Source: an uncultured Oscillospiraceae bacterium (GTDB lineage Bacteria > Bacillota > Clostridia > Oscillospirales > Oscillospiraceae). From it: DNA of 14,014 nucleotides. Both the position numbers and the translations under genes were made by a program. The notes under the pieces were generated by a model. It saw only the letters and a program-made list of their open reading frames with translations, made no database searches and was not told the origin of the DNA. The DNA lies in the NCBI GenBank assembly GCA_910584805.1, contig CAJUCB010000003.1:59005-73018 (forward strand), written 5' to 3'. Below are positions 6,230 to 12,392 of the stretch, in pieces (position 1 is the first letter of the stretch; every line of letters begins with the position of its first letter).

Positions 6230-7315
6230 TTAGCCGGAGATATCCGGCAGGGACAGAACCGCCTCTATGGTCTGTTCCGCCATCTCTTCTGCCCAGGAGA
6301 AGTCCACATAAGGCCGGTAAAGGGCTTCCAGCCGGTCATGGAGCTCCTTCGCCTGGGCCAAGTGTTCCATGCCCTCTGCCAAAAGCCCCTCCGCCACCCG
6401 GTTGGACAGGCGCAGGAAGCTTTTTCCCTCTTGCCACAGAGTTTTCTCCACCAAGCTTTCCGTGTGGATGGTGCGGAACCCCTCCGCTTTCTCCATCCCG
6501 GTCACAAAGCCTAGGGCAAGGTCTGGGACCAGCAGGTGTTCCAGGCGGCTGGGCTGCTCTGGCGAGGGGCAGGCATACACATCATAACCGCTCTCCAAGA
6601 AGCGGGCTTCCAGATGGGCCAGGAAGATACCGGCCAGTCCGCAGTCGTCTTGGATCGTGTAGCCATGGTCGCAGAGGAGCTCCACCGTATCCGTGAGCAG
6701 CATCCTCCCCTGGCAGGTGACGCCGCTTAAAAACCGGCAGTGGCGGCGGCCCATTCTTCCACGGCTGCTTTTGAGCTCCCGGGCCAATATAGTTTCTCCG
6801 CGCTTCACCGTTTTGGTCAGCGTTTCCTCTGAGTGCATGGAATGGCAGCCCCGCCGGCGGCTCTCCTGGGCAGCACGAATGCAGCGGTAGGCAGCGGGAT
6901 AACAGGCCTGGTAAGCCCGCACCGCCTCCACCACCTGATTCCGCAAGGGAAAGAGTTCCCCGATATCATATCCCCGCCCCAGGTCGATATAGTGCCCGGT
7001 GGCGCCAGGATAGGCAGGATCCATCACATGGGGTGAGGTCCCATCCACCATGGCCACTCCCTTGTCTGGAACAAAGATGCCATCCAGGGAGTCCGGGTCC
7101 CCGGAACAGCGGATGTACTCCACAGAATATCCTTCTGATTCCATTGTCTCTGCCACCCGTCCCATCAGAGTGGACTTGCCACAGCCTGCACCTCCCTTGA
7201 TCACATAGAATGCCTGCACGGCTTCCTGGTCAATCCACCGGTCATACAGCGACGAAAAACCGTCTGCACTGTTGGCACCCAGGAAGAATTGGAGGCGGTG
7301 TCTCAACTCTATCAT
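6230..7315 (-). CDS. PRK06851-like P-loop ATPase/nucleotide kinase-like protein with degenerate second P-loop
   Basis: A 361-residue protein matching, as I recall it, the uncharacterised two-domain PRK06851 family of Firmicutes. The N-terminal domain has RLQFFLGANSADGFSSLYD (7-25), Walker A GGAGCGKST (41-49), CSGDPDSLDGIFVPD (70-84) and a likely Walker B region VAMVDGTSPHVMDP (87-100). A second copy of the domain starts at CRFLSGVTCQG (193-203) and repeats the layout with VYACPSPEQPSRLEHLLVPD (246-265), but the expected second Walker A is replaced by IQDDCGLAGIFLAHL (221-235), with no GK[ST]. The C-terminal HDRLEALYRPYVDFSWAE (326-343) fits the family. I start at the ATG at 7315 (GGGAGGAG upstream). 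It follows the DUF6514-like gene by 74 bases. Substrate and role are unknown. Confidence 0.8.
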   Translation of the reverse strand: MIELRHRLQFFLGANSADGFSSLYDRWIDQEAVQAFYVIKGGAGCGKSTLMGRVAETMESEGYSVEYIRCSGDPDSLDGIFVPDKGVAMVDGTSPHVMDPAYPGATGHYIDLGRGYDIGELFPLRNQVVEAVRAYQACYPAAYRCIRAAQESRRRGCHSMHSEETLTKTVKRGETILARELKSSRGRMGRRHCRFLSGVTCQGRMLLTDTVELLCDHGYTIQDDCGLAGIFLAHLEARFLESGYDVYACPSPEQPSRLEHLLVPDLALGFVTGMEKAEGFRTIHTESLVEKTLWQEGKSFLRLSNRVAEGLLAEGMEHLAQAKELHDRLEALYRPYVDFSWAEEMAEQTIEAVLSLPDISG

Positions 7316-7389
7316 ACGATCTCCTCCCAACATAAGATGGTTCTTTTTTATCGTATGTAGAAACCCCGCCATCGGTCACCGGCTCAGCT

Positions 7390-7659
7390 TCAAAGCCAAT
7401 CCTCAACCACGTCGCGCAGTGTACAGGGCGTGACGCCCCCCTGAAGGAGCATCTGTGCCAGCACTTGGATGCGTTCTGGAAAAATGGTAATGTCCGGCAC
7501 CTCTTCACTCTCCCCGCTATCCTTGTCCGTGATGCGAATCCCATAACTCTCGCAGCACACCGGAGGGGGAACATCGCGAACCAAAATTTGGTAGAGGCAG
7601 GTCATCCGGCCTCCTGAAGGGGTACTTTGCTCTACTTGACCAATGGAAAATTCTCTCAT
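7390..7659 (-). CDS. Small DUF6514-like protein
   Basis: An 89-residue soluble protein with no signal or membrane segment. The central YGIRITDKDSG (39-49) followed by an acidic stretch and a C-terminal block ending TPCTLRDVVEDWL recalls DUF6514, a small Clostridia family of unknown function; this is recognition from memory, not a search. Four cysteines (C21, C35, C36, C79) do not form an obvious metal site. ATG at 7659 has GGAGG eight bases upstream. It precedes the PRK06851-like ATPase on the same strand and follows the longest regulatory gap in the window, which contains candidate promoters, a tandem repeat and a Spo0A-like box. Confidence 0.7.
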   Translation of the reverse strand: MREFSIGQVEQSTPSGGRMTCLYQILVRDVPPPVCCESYGIRITDKDSGESEEVPDITIFPERIQVLAQMLLQGGVTPCTLRDVVEDWL

Positions 7660-7698
7660 AGGGCTTTCCTCCGATTTGTTGTGTCGTTGTCTATATTC

Positions 7699-7720
7699 AA
7701 TTTGTAACTAATTTGTAGCT
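7699..7720. repeat. 11-bp tandem direct repeat upstream of the DUF6514-like gene
   Basis: AATTTGTAACT (7699-7709) is followed at once by AATTTGTAGCT (7710-7720), differing at one base. The period of 11 places both copies on the same helix face, as in operator half-sites. It overlaps the predicted transcription start of the nearer minus-strand promoter, a position suited to repression. Confidence 0.5.
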
Positions 7721-7722
7721 TT

Positions 7723-7751
7723 ATTTTAACTGCAAACCGCCCATTTGAAAA
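7723..7751 (-). promoter_or_regulatory. Putative proximal promoter of the DUF6514-like gene
   Basis: On the minus strand, TTTTCA (complement of 7746-7751) and TAAAAT (7723-7728) are 17 bases apart, four and five of six matches. The predicted start near 7716 leaves a leader of roughly 57 bases. A 7-bp inverted repeat TTGAAAA (7745-7751) / TTTTCAA (7769-7775) covers the -35. Confidence 0.4.
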
Positions 7752-7779
7752 GGATTTTTGTTTGACAGTTTTCAAGCCT

Positions 7780-7808
7780 TTTCTACAGTATTCGTAAAAT
7801 TCCGTCAA
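7780..7808 (-). promoter_or_regulatory. Putative distal promoter of the DUF6514-like gene
   Basis: On the minus strand, TTGACG (complement of 7803-7808, five of six) and TAGAAA (7780-7785, four of six) are 17 bases apart. The Spo0A-like box at 7844-7850 lies 35 bases upstream of this -35. It is an alternative or additional promoter to the proximal one; which is used cannot be told from sequence. Confidence 0.35.
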
Positions 7809-7840
7809 AAAAGAACACAATTCCAAGGAGCTCCCTCTCA

Positions 7841-7855
7841 TTTTGTCGAAATTTT
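7841..7855. promoter_or_regulatory. Spo0A-type box (0A box)
   Basis: TTTTGTCGAAATTTT contains TGTCGAA (7844-7850), a full match to the 0A-box core TGNCGAA, in the favourable T-rich/A-rich flanks. It lies upstream of both candidate promoters of the DUF6514-like gene. A weaker six-of-seven site, TTCGACT, is at 7935-7941 over the tRNA -35. The core alone would occur by chance in a gap this size perhaps one time in six, so binding is a hypothesis. Confidence 0.4.
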
Positions 7856-7939
7856 CTCTCCATTTCCCGTACATTTCCCGCCCTTATGTATGTTTTATCC
7901 CCATACTGAAAAAATTTTTCCCATTTTCCATATTTCGAC

Positions 7940-7968
7940 TTGACAAACCCAGCTTCTCATGTTATTAT
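7940..7968 (+). promoter_or_regulatory. Promoter of the two serine tRNA genes
   Basis: A perfect TTGACA -35 (7940-7945) and TATTAT -10 (7963-7968) are 17 bases apart; a perfect TATAAT overlaps at 7966-7971 but at a less favourable 20-base spacing. The tRNA begins about 26 bases after the expected start, behind a GC-rich stretch. Confidence 0.75.
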
Positions 7969-8000
7969 AATTCCTGCATCTAGCCGGGGCACGCTGATAC

Positions 8001-8087
8001 GGAGAGATGTCCGAGCGGTTTAAGGAGCCGGTCTTGAAAACCGGTGACCCGAAAGGGCCGTGGGTTCGAATCCCACTCTCTCCGCCA
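8001..8087 (+). tRNA. tRNA-Ser (anticodon UGA)
   Basis: Acceptor stem GGAGAGA (8001-8007) pairs with TCTCTCC (8077-8083), followed by discriminator G and encoded CCA (8085-8087). Anticodon stem CCGGT/ACCGG encloses the loop CTTGAAA with anticodon TGA at 8035-8037, reading UCN serine codons. A long variable arm with CCC-GAAA-GGG and the T-arm GTGGGTTCGAATCCCAC confirm a class II serine tRNA. Confidence 0.98.
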
Positions 8088-8114
8088 ATTTCATATTCCA
8101 CTGATTTGGAGCTT

Positions 8115-8206
8115 GGAGAAGTACCCAAGTGGCCGAAGGGGCTCCCCTGCTAAGGGAGTAGGGCGTGTTGAGCGTCGCGAGAGTTCAAATCTCTCCTTCT
8201 CCGCCA
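8115..8206 (+). tRNA. tRNA-Ser (anticodon GCU)
   Basis: Acceptor stem GGAGAAG (8115-8121) pairs with CTTCTCC (8196-8202), then G and encoded CCA (8204-8206). Anticodon stem CTCCC/GGGAG encloses CTGCTAA, anticodon GCT at 8149-8151, reading AGU/AGC. The long variable arm is typical of serine tRNA. It lies 27 bases after the UGA isoacceptor, so the two are cotranscribed. Confidence 0.98.
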
Positions 8207-8248
8207 AACACCGCAACCTTGATTTGCAAGGTTGCGGTGTTTTTGTTT
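8206..8248 (+). terminator. Rho-independent terminator of the tRNA operon
   Basis: A 15-bp perfect stem, AACACCGCAACCTTG (8207-8221) with CAAGGTTGCGGTGTT (8227-8241), a 5-base loop, and a TTTTTGTTTT tail. It starts directly at the CCA end of the second tRNA. It may also limit minus-strand transcription coming from the HTH/zinc-ribbon gene. Confidence 0.93.
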
Positions 8249-8292
8249 TGTCTCGAAAAAACAATGGATATCCACCTTCAGACGGTTACACT

Positions 8293-8763
8293 TTAACATA
8301 GAAAGCGCCCACCAACGGCAATGCGTTTGAACTGCTTCCAGGAAAGGCACTGCCCACACTCACTACAAAACGCCACAGCCTCCCGGCCTAATGTATGCCT
8401 ACACTGGGGGCACACCGGTAAGCGCACCCGTCCAGACATTGCCGAATATTCCCTCACCTCTACAACTGGCATGGGGAGCCGATACTCTAACTCATCCGTC
8501 CCTATGCGCAGCAGGAGGTTGGGCGTTTTCTGGAACCCGTGGCAAATCTGCTCAAAGATCTTCAGGGTGGGATGTGTATTCCTATGGACAATATTCGCAA
8601 AGTGTTTGGAACTACATTTGCAGCGCTCAGATGCCCGCTCATAACTGAGGTCCTCAGCATCGCAGAGCCGGATCAAAGATATGGATAAATCGTCTAAAAA
8701 CATCAAAAAACCACGCTTTCTGTCGTAAGATGCTCTTAGCGTATCTGAAATATTGTTTTCCAT
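8293..8763 (-). CDS. HTH-domain protein with C-terminal zinc ribbon
   Basis: A 156-residue protein from the ATG at 8763 (an in-frame TTG at 8766 directly precedes it; a later ATG at 8703 is also possible because no strong ribosome site precedes either). Residues about 29-85 form a helical segment, LSYERASERCKCSSKHFANIVHR..., resembling an Xre/Cro-type helix-turn-helix; the C-terminal part has C118-P-Q-C121 and C133-S-E-C136, a zinc-ribbon arrangement. No enzymatic domain is visible. It is probably a transcription regulator of unknown target. It is divergent from the two-component operon and convergent with the tRNA genes. I cannot assign it to a named family. Confidence 0.72.
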   Translation of the reverse strand: MENNISDTLRASYDRKRGFLMFLDDLSISLIRLCDAEDLSYERASERCKCSSKHFANIVHRNTHPTLKIFEQICHGFQKTPNLLLRIGTDELEYRLPMPVVEVREYSAMSGRVRLPVCPQCRHTLGREAVAFCSECGQCLSWKQFKRIAVGGRFLC

Positions 8764-8931
8764 CAAGGAAGTATACTTACCTATTTTATAAGATTCTTTC
8801 TTTCGTTTTGTTATTGTCGCGTCTTTTCATGGCTCAGTACCAAAAACAGTCATTTCCCCCTCCATCGAAACGCTATCATTGGTCAAAAACCACCGTTCAG
8901 TCCAGAATACGCACATCTCATCACAACAAAC

Positions 8932-8960
8932 TTGCCTCTTCCCCAAGACTTTGGTATTCT
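8932..8960 (+). promoter_or_regulatory. Tentative promoter of the two-component operon
   Basis: TTGCCT (8932-8937) and TATTCT (8955-8960) are 17 bases apart, weak hexamers with correct spacing, 23 bases before the regulator ATG. Upstream, ACCGTTCAG (8892-8900) fully matches the LytTR half-site pattern known from AgrA, but no good second copy lies at the usual 12-base spacing; autoregulation is therefore only suggested. Confidence 0.3.
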
Positions 8961-8983
8961 TATTTTTTAGTGTGGTGATATCT

Positions 8984-9691
8984 ATGATTCAATTTGCTGT
9001 CTGCGACGACGATGCCTCTCTGTGTGCCGACCTCTCCGCTCGTCTCTCCAACTATATGGGGGATACCCATCCCCACCACATCACCTGCTTTGCCTCTGGC
9101 GAGGCCCTCCTGGCCAGCGCACAACCCTTTGACTTGATCTTTTTGGATATCCAAATGGCACAGCCCGACGGTATGGAGACCGCCCGATTACTGCGGCAGC
9201 AGGACAGCCACAGCCTACTGATCTTTGTGAGCATCCTAAAGGAGTATGTATTCGACGCGTTCGCTGTGGAGGCCTTTGATTACCTGGTCAAGCCCCTGGA
9301 ACAGGACCGCTTTCTGCGCACCATGGACCGCGCCATGCAGGTCCTAGCCCAGCGCTCCCATCAACACCTTACCATTCAAAAAGGGCATACTCTCCAACTC
9401 ATTCCCCTGTCCCAAATCCTATATTGTGAAGTTCTGGGACGAAAAGTTCACATCCACCAGGAGGACGGCCAGGTTTTCCATTATTACGAAAAGCTGGAAG
9501 CCCTCCAACAGCAGTTGGCGGGGCACTTTTTCCGCTGCCACAGGAGCTATCTCGTGAACCTGGACCACGTGCGCGGGTGCAGTGGTGGGCAAGTCCGGCT
9601 CTCTGATGGCAGTGCCATCCCTGTTTCCAGGCTGCGGGAACAGGAGCTGATCCAGGCTCTGCTGCATCACATCAAAGAAAGGGCCTTCTGA
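8984..9691 (+). CDS. LytTR family response regulator (AgrA/VirR-like)
   Basis: A 235-residue regulator. The receiver domain (1 to about 115) has the acidic cluster D8-D10, phospho-acceptor D55 in LIFLDIQM, S83 and K103 in YLVKPL, a complete active site. The C-terminal LytTR DNA-binding domain (about 125-235) carries FRCHRSYLVN at 183-192, its signature. It probably binds paired 9-bp direct repeats upstream of target genes. The frame is open upstream, but homology begins at the ATG at 8984; GGTGAT just before it is an off-centre ribosome site. The sensor kinase gene starts one base after the stop, so the pair is translationally coupled. No peptide-pheromone or AgrB-like gene accompanies it. 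Confidence 0.95.
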   Translation: MIQFAVCDDDASLCADLSARLSNYMGDTHPHHITCFASGEALLASAQPFDLIFLDIQMAQPDGMETARLLRQQDSHSLLIFVSILKEYVFDAFAVEAFDYLVKPLEQDRFLRTMDRAMQVLAQRSHQHLTIQKGHTLQLIPLSQILYCEVLGRKVHIHQEDGQVFHYYEKLEALQQQLAGHFFRCHRSYLVNLDHVRGCSGGQVRLSDGSAIPVSRLREQELIQALLHHIKERAF

Positions 9692-9692
9692 C

Positions 9693-11015
9693 ATGGAGTA
9701 TTTCAGCCTGTTCCTGGATGGTGCCTGCCTCACCGCCCAGAGTGCGCTACACCTCTTTTTCCTCTGCCGCCTCACCGAAAAACGGCAAACACCCTGGTAC
9801 TTTGCCAGCTACCTGTTCCTCCTGTGCCTCTGCGCATGGTTCACCAGCAAGGCCCCCTTTCCCCAGGTGTTTGCCATCACTGGACAGCTGTTGCTGTTAT
9901 CTTTCTTGAGCCGTTTTTGTCTCGGAAACCGGTGGACTGTGTCCTGGGGGGCCGCGCTCTTGGCAGTCTATATCACACAGCTTTCTTTTGGGATCATCAA
10001 CTCTTTGGAAGCCCTGTTCTTCCCCCATCTGGTTGGAACCATGCTGCTATACCCCTTACTCCTCTTGGCTACCCTGGGGGCTTTTTTGCTGTGCGCCTGC
10101 TGCTATCGCGCAATCCTACTGTCCCTATCCCTAGCACAGGACAGGCAAACGCCATACATTGGGCTGCTGGTGTTCCCCTGCCTGTTTTTCCTCACCGCAG
10201 AGCTATACATCCTTCACACTGCGTACAGCACCTTACCCACCTCTTTGGAGAAGGTTGAAACCCATGGTGCATTGCTGTTCCTGCAAGCCCTGGGTCTAGG
10301 CGCACTGCTCTGTACAGTGTATGCCTACCGGCAAATCTGCCAAAGCTTTCAGGACCAAGCCACCCTGGCCTCCCTCACCCAAGCAGCCCAAGCCCAGAAG
10401 CGCTATGTGGCAGAAGCACAGCTGCGGTACAACACAACCCGGGCTTTCCGCCACGATATCAACAACCACCTTTCCGTCTTGAAGGGGTTTTTAGAGCGAG
10501 GAAACACAGACGCAGCAAAGGACTATTTGGATAAGCTGAAAACCACCGCTGCCGAACTCTCCCTCCCCTGCCAGACAGGCAACCCGGTGGTGGATATCCT
10601 CCTGGGGGAAAAGCTGGCGCTGGCAGAGTCCAACGGAATCAAAACCGATGTATCCCTCCGCTTCCCCCAACCCTCCGCCTTGGATGATTTCGACCTGTGT
10701 GTCATCTTTGCCAACGCCATGGACAACGCCATACAAGCCTGCCTCTCCCTAAGCAGCGGAGCCTCCATTCACATCCAAGGGAAACCCCAGGGGGATTTTT
10801 ATTTCCTAACATTTGAAAATACCTGTACACCCGGCCCCTTGCCGCCAAGAGGGCAAGGGCTGCGCAATGTACACGCCGTAGCAGAGAAATACCACGGGGC
10901 AATGACCGTGGAAAAGAGGGGCCAAGCCTTTTCCCTCAGCGTCCTGCTAAACATCTCGATACAGAGAACCCACCGTTCAGAGCAAAGCCCTTGCATTCCG
11001 CCGAAAAGCAGCTAA
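9693..11015 (+). CDS. GHKL-domain sensor histidine kinase (AgrC-like)
   Basis: A 440-residue membrane kinase. The first ~215 residues hold about six or seven hydrophobic helices and no large extracytoplasmic domain, as in AgrC-type sensors. The cytoplasmic part has the phospho-acceptor H254 in RAFRHDINNHLSVLKGF, the N-box FANAMDNAIQAC (339-350) and a short G-box PRGQGLRNV (385-393), the GHKL/HATPase_c_5 pattern. It should phosphorylate the regulator encoded just upstream (one-base gap). The signal is unknown. The last ~20 residues (TH..SPCIPPKSS) form an extra tail past the ATPase fold. A gene for a coiled-coil protein follows 45 bases later. Confidence 0.94.
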   Translation: MEYFSLFLDGACLTAQSALHLFFLCRLTEKRQTPWYFASYLFLLCLCAWFTSKAPFPQVFAITGQLLLLSFLSRFCLGNRWTVSWGAALLAVYITQLSFGIINSLEALFFPHLVGTMLLYPLLLLATLGAFLLCACCYRAILLSLSLAQDRQTPYIGLLVFPCLFFLTAELYILHTAYSTLPTSLEKVETHGALLFLQALGLGALLCTVYAYRQICQSFQDQATLASLTQAAQAQKRYVAEAQLRYNTTRAFRHDINNHLSVLKGFLERGNTDAAKDYLDKLKTTAAELSLPCQTGNPVVDILLGEKLALAESNGIKTDVSLRFPQPSALDDFDLCVIFANAMDNAIQACLSLSSGASIHIQGKPQGDFYFLTFENTCTPGPLPPRGQGLRNVHAVAEKYHGAMTVEKRGQAFSLSVLLNISIQRTHRSEQSPCIPPKSS

Positions 11016-11060
11016 ACTGGCAGTAGACAGCCACCCAACCTTGAAAGGAGGACACAACGT

Positions 11061-11570
11061 ATGCTGCATCCCATCTCCGGTGGACAGAACCCGCTTTCCA
11101 CCGTTACAGCTCCCGTAGACGCGCCCCGAGTACAGCCCTCTCAGCAGGAGGCGCCAAAGCCCCAATCCCAAGCCCCCAGGCAGGACCAGTACATTCCAGA
11201 GGAGGCCCACGTCCCCACCGGTCTATACTGGACAGGCAAGGACGAGGACGGACAGCCCACCATCTTCTTCGACGCTCCAGAGGAAGCGACAGCCCCCAGC
11301 ACCAGGCCAGAGGCACCGGAAGAACTCCAACCAGCGAAACAAGCCCCCGCCAAGCAGGCAGAGAAGCTCACCGGCAACACCGACCAAGTCGACCGGGAGA
11401 TTCAGAAGCTGCGGGAAGAGAAAGAAACACTTCAGCAACAGATCAACAGGGAACCCGACGAACAAAAGAGAAAAGTATTGGAACAAAAGCTGGCAAAGGT
11501 TGAAAGTGAGCTGCAACAGAAGGACAATGACAGCTACCGCCGCCAACACACAGTTTTCACCCCTTCCTAA
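11061..11570 (+). CDS. Uncharacterised Pro/Gln-rich protein with C-terminal coiled coil
   Basis: A 169-residue hydrophilic protein with no signal peptide or membrane helix. The first ~45 residues are Pro/Gln-rich and probably disordered; a small conserved-looking core, TGLYWTGKDEDGQPTIFFD (about 53-71), follows; then a second Pro/Glu-rich linker; residues about 108-155 (VDREIQKLREEKETLQQQI...) show heptad character of a coiled coil, ending in DSYRRQHTVF. I recall similar proteins of unknown function in Oscillospiraceae, but did not verify this. ATG at 11061 has AAGGAGG nine bases upstream. Its place 45 bases after the kinase and before a strong terminator suggests it belongs to that operon. 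Confidence 0.8.
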   Translation: MLHPISGGQNPLSTVTAPVDAPRVQPSQQEAPKPQSQAPRQDQYIPEEAHVPTGLYWTGKDEDGQPTIFFDAPEEATAPSTRPEAPEELQPAKQAPAKQAEKLTGNTDQVDREIQKLREEKETLQQQINREPDEQKRKVLEQKLAKVESELQQKDNDSYRRQHTVFTPS

Positions 11571-11599
11571 CCCCATCCTTTTCTTCCTATCATAAAAGT

Positions 11600-11642
11600 A
11601 AAGCGGCACAGAGGCCAAAATCTCGCCTCTGTGCCGCTTTTT
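11600..11642. terminator. Strong terminator ending the two-component operon (probably bidirectional)
   Basis: A 16-bp perfect stem, AAAGCGGCACAGAGGC (11600-11615) with GCCTCTGTGCCGCTTT (11625-11640), a 9-base loop and a TTTTT tail, 30 bases after the coiled-coil gene. The converging chimeric kduD-apbE transcript also runs into it. A smaller hairpin, GGAGGC (11655-11660) / GCCTCC (11665-11670), lies between it and that gene's stop. Confidence 0.92.
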
Positions 11643-11709
11643 GCTTATCTTACCGGAGGCAGCCGCCTCCCCTTTATCGTTTAATATCCGAAACACGCCA
11701 GGCGCCTGC

Positions 11710-12375
11710 TCACTGGGCAAACGCATCCCCCATGCCCGCACTCTCTGTCCAGGTCCCATCCTTGGCAATGAACAGGGCTTCCACACCCTCTAGGCTTTCC
11801 ACCAATGCCATCCCCTTTTCCTGTCCCAGCAACAGGCAGGTGGTGGACAGGGCGTCCCCGTCGGCAGAGGACTGGGAGAGAATGGTCACAGAGGCCAGCT
11901 CGTTGTCTGCGGGGAAGCCAGTGGCCGGGTCTAACACATGGTGGTAGCTCTGGCCGTTGTATGTAAACTTCCGCTCGTTGATGCCGGAGGTGACGACGCT
12001 CTTGTCCGAGGCCTCTAGGCGGCCCACTAGCTGGCCCTGCTCCTGGTTGGGGTCTTGTACCCCGACCACAAAATCACTGCCGTCGGGCTTGCCGCCAATG
12101 AGCAAAACGTTCCGTCCCAGGTCCAGCACCCCGTGCTCTACCCCCTGCTCCACCAGCAGGGCTTTCACCTGGTCGGCAATGTAGCCCTTGGCGTCAACGC
12201 CCTTGGCGGCGTAGTCCGCCAGGGCCTTGTCCAGATGCTCCTGGCTGCGGCAGTTGAAGGCGATCTTCGCCCCCGCGTTCGCCAGAGCCTCCGCCATGGC
12301 GAAGCCGATGCCATAGGCCCCGCCGGTGACCAGGGCGGTCTTGCCCTCCAGGGAAAACAATTTCTGCATATCCAT
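11710..12375 (-). CDS. Chimeric ORF: kduD 5' part fused in frame to apbE 3' part (probably non-functional)
   Basis: A 221-residue open frame of two unrelated pieces. Residues 1 to about 60 (QKLFSLEGKTALVTGG, then YGIG and NCRS) are the Rossmann start of KduD/gluconate 5-dehydrogenase-type SDRs, expected after kduI. From A-K-G-Y-I (codons at 12178-12192) it becomes ApbE: KGYIADQVKALL, LDLGRNVLLIG, VVTSGINERKF, YHHVLDPATGFPAD and ADGDALSTTCLLLG, complete to the C-terminus. The SDR catalytic Ser/Tyr/Lys half and the ApbE N-terminal half (lipoprotein signal and first FAD-binding part) are missing, so neither activity is expected. ATG at 12375 is used (AGGA eight bases before); an in-frame GTG lies at 12390. 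It starts 17 bases after kduI. Could be a deletion scar or an assembly join. Confidence 0.85.
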   Translation of the reverse strand: MDMQKLFSLEGKTALVTGGAYGIGFAMAEALANAGAKIAFNCRSQEHLDKALADYAAKGVDAKGYIADQVKALLVEQGVEHGVLDLGRNVLLIGGKPDGSDFVVGVQDPNQEQGQLVGRLEASDKSVVTSGINERKFTYNGQSYHHVLDPATGFPADNELASVTILSQSSADGDALSTTCLLLGQEKGMALVESLEGVEALFIAKDGTWTESAGMGDAFAQ

Positions 12376-12392
12376 ACCGCTTTTCCTCACTT

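Noticed and set aside
7656..7874. 72-codon minus-strand frame overlapping the DUF6514 gene start by ATGA
   Set aside because: No good ribosome site; AT-rich, and it covers candidate promoters and repeats. The neat overlap may be chance, so it is a weak rejection.
7895..8128. Minus-strand frame containing GESGIRTHGPFGSP-like sequence
   Set aside because: It is the antisense of tRNA-Ser(UGA); this peptide is a well-known false protein made from serine tRNA complements.
8150..8359. Minus-strand frame with RRRRDLNSRDAQ
   Set aside because: Antisense of tRNA-Ser(GCU) plus the terminator; a common spurious call.
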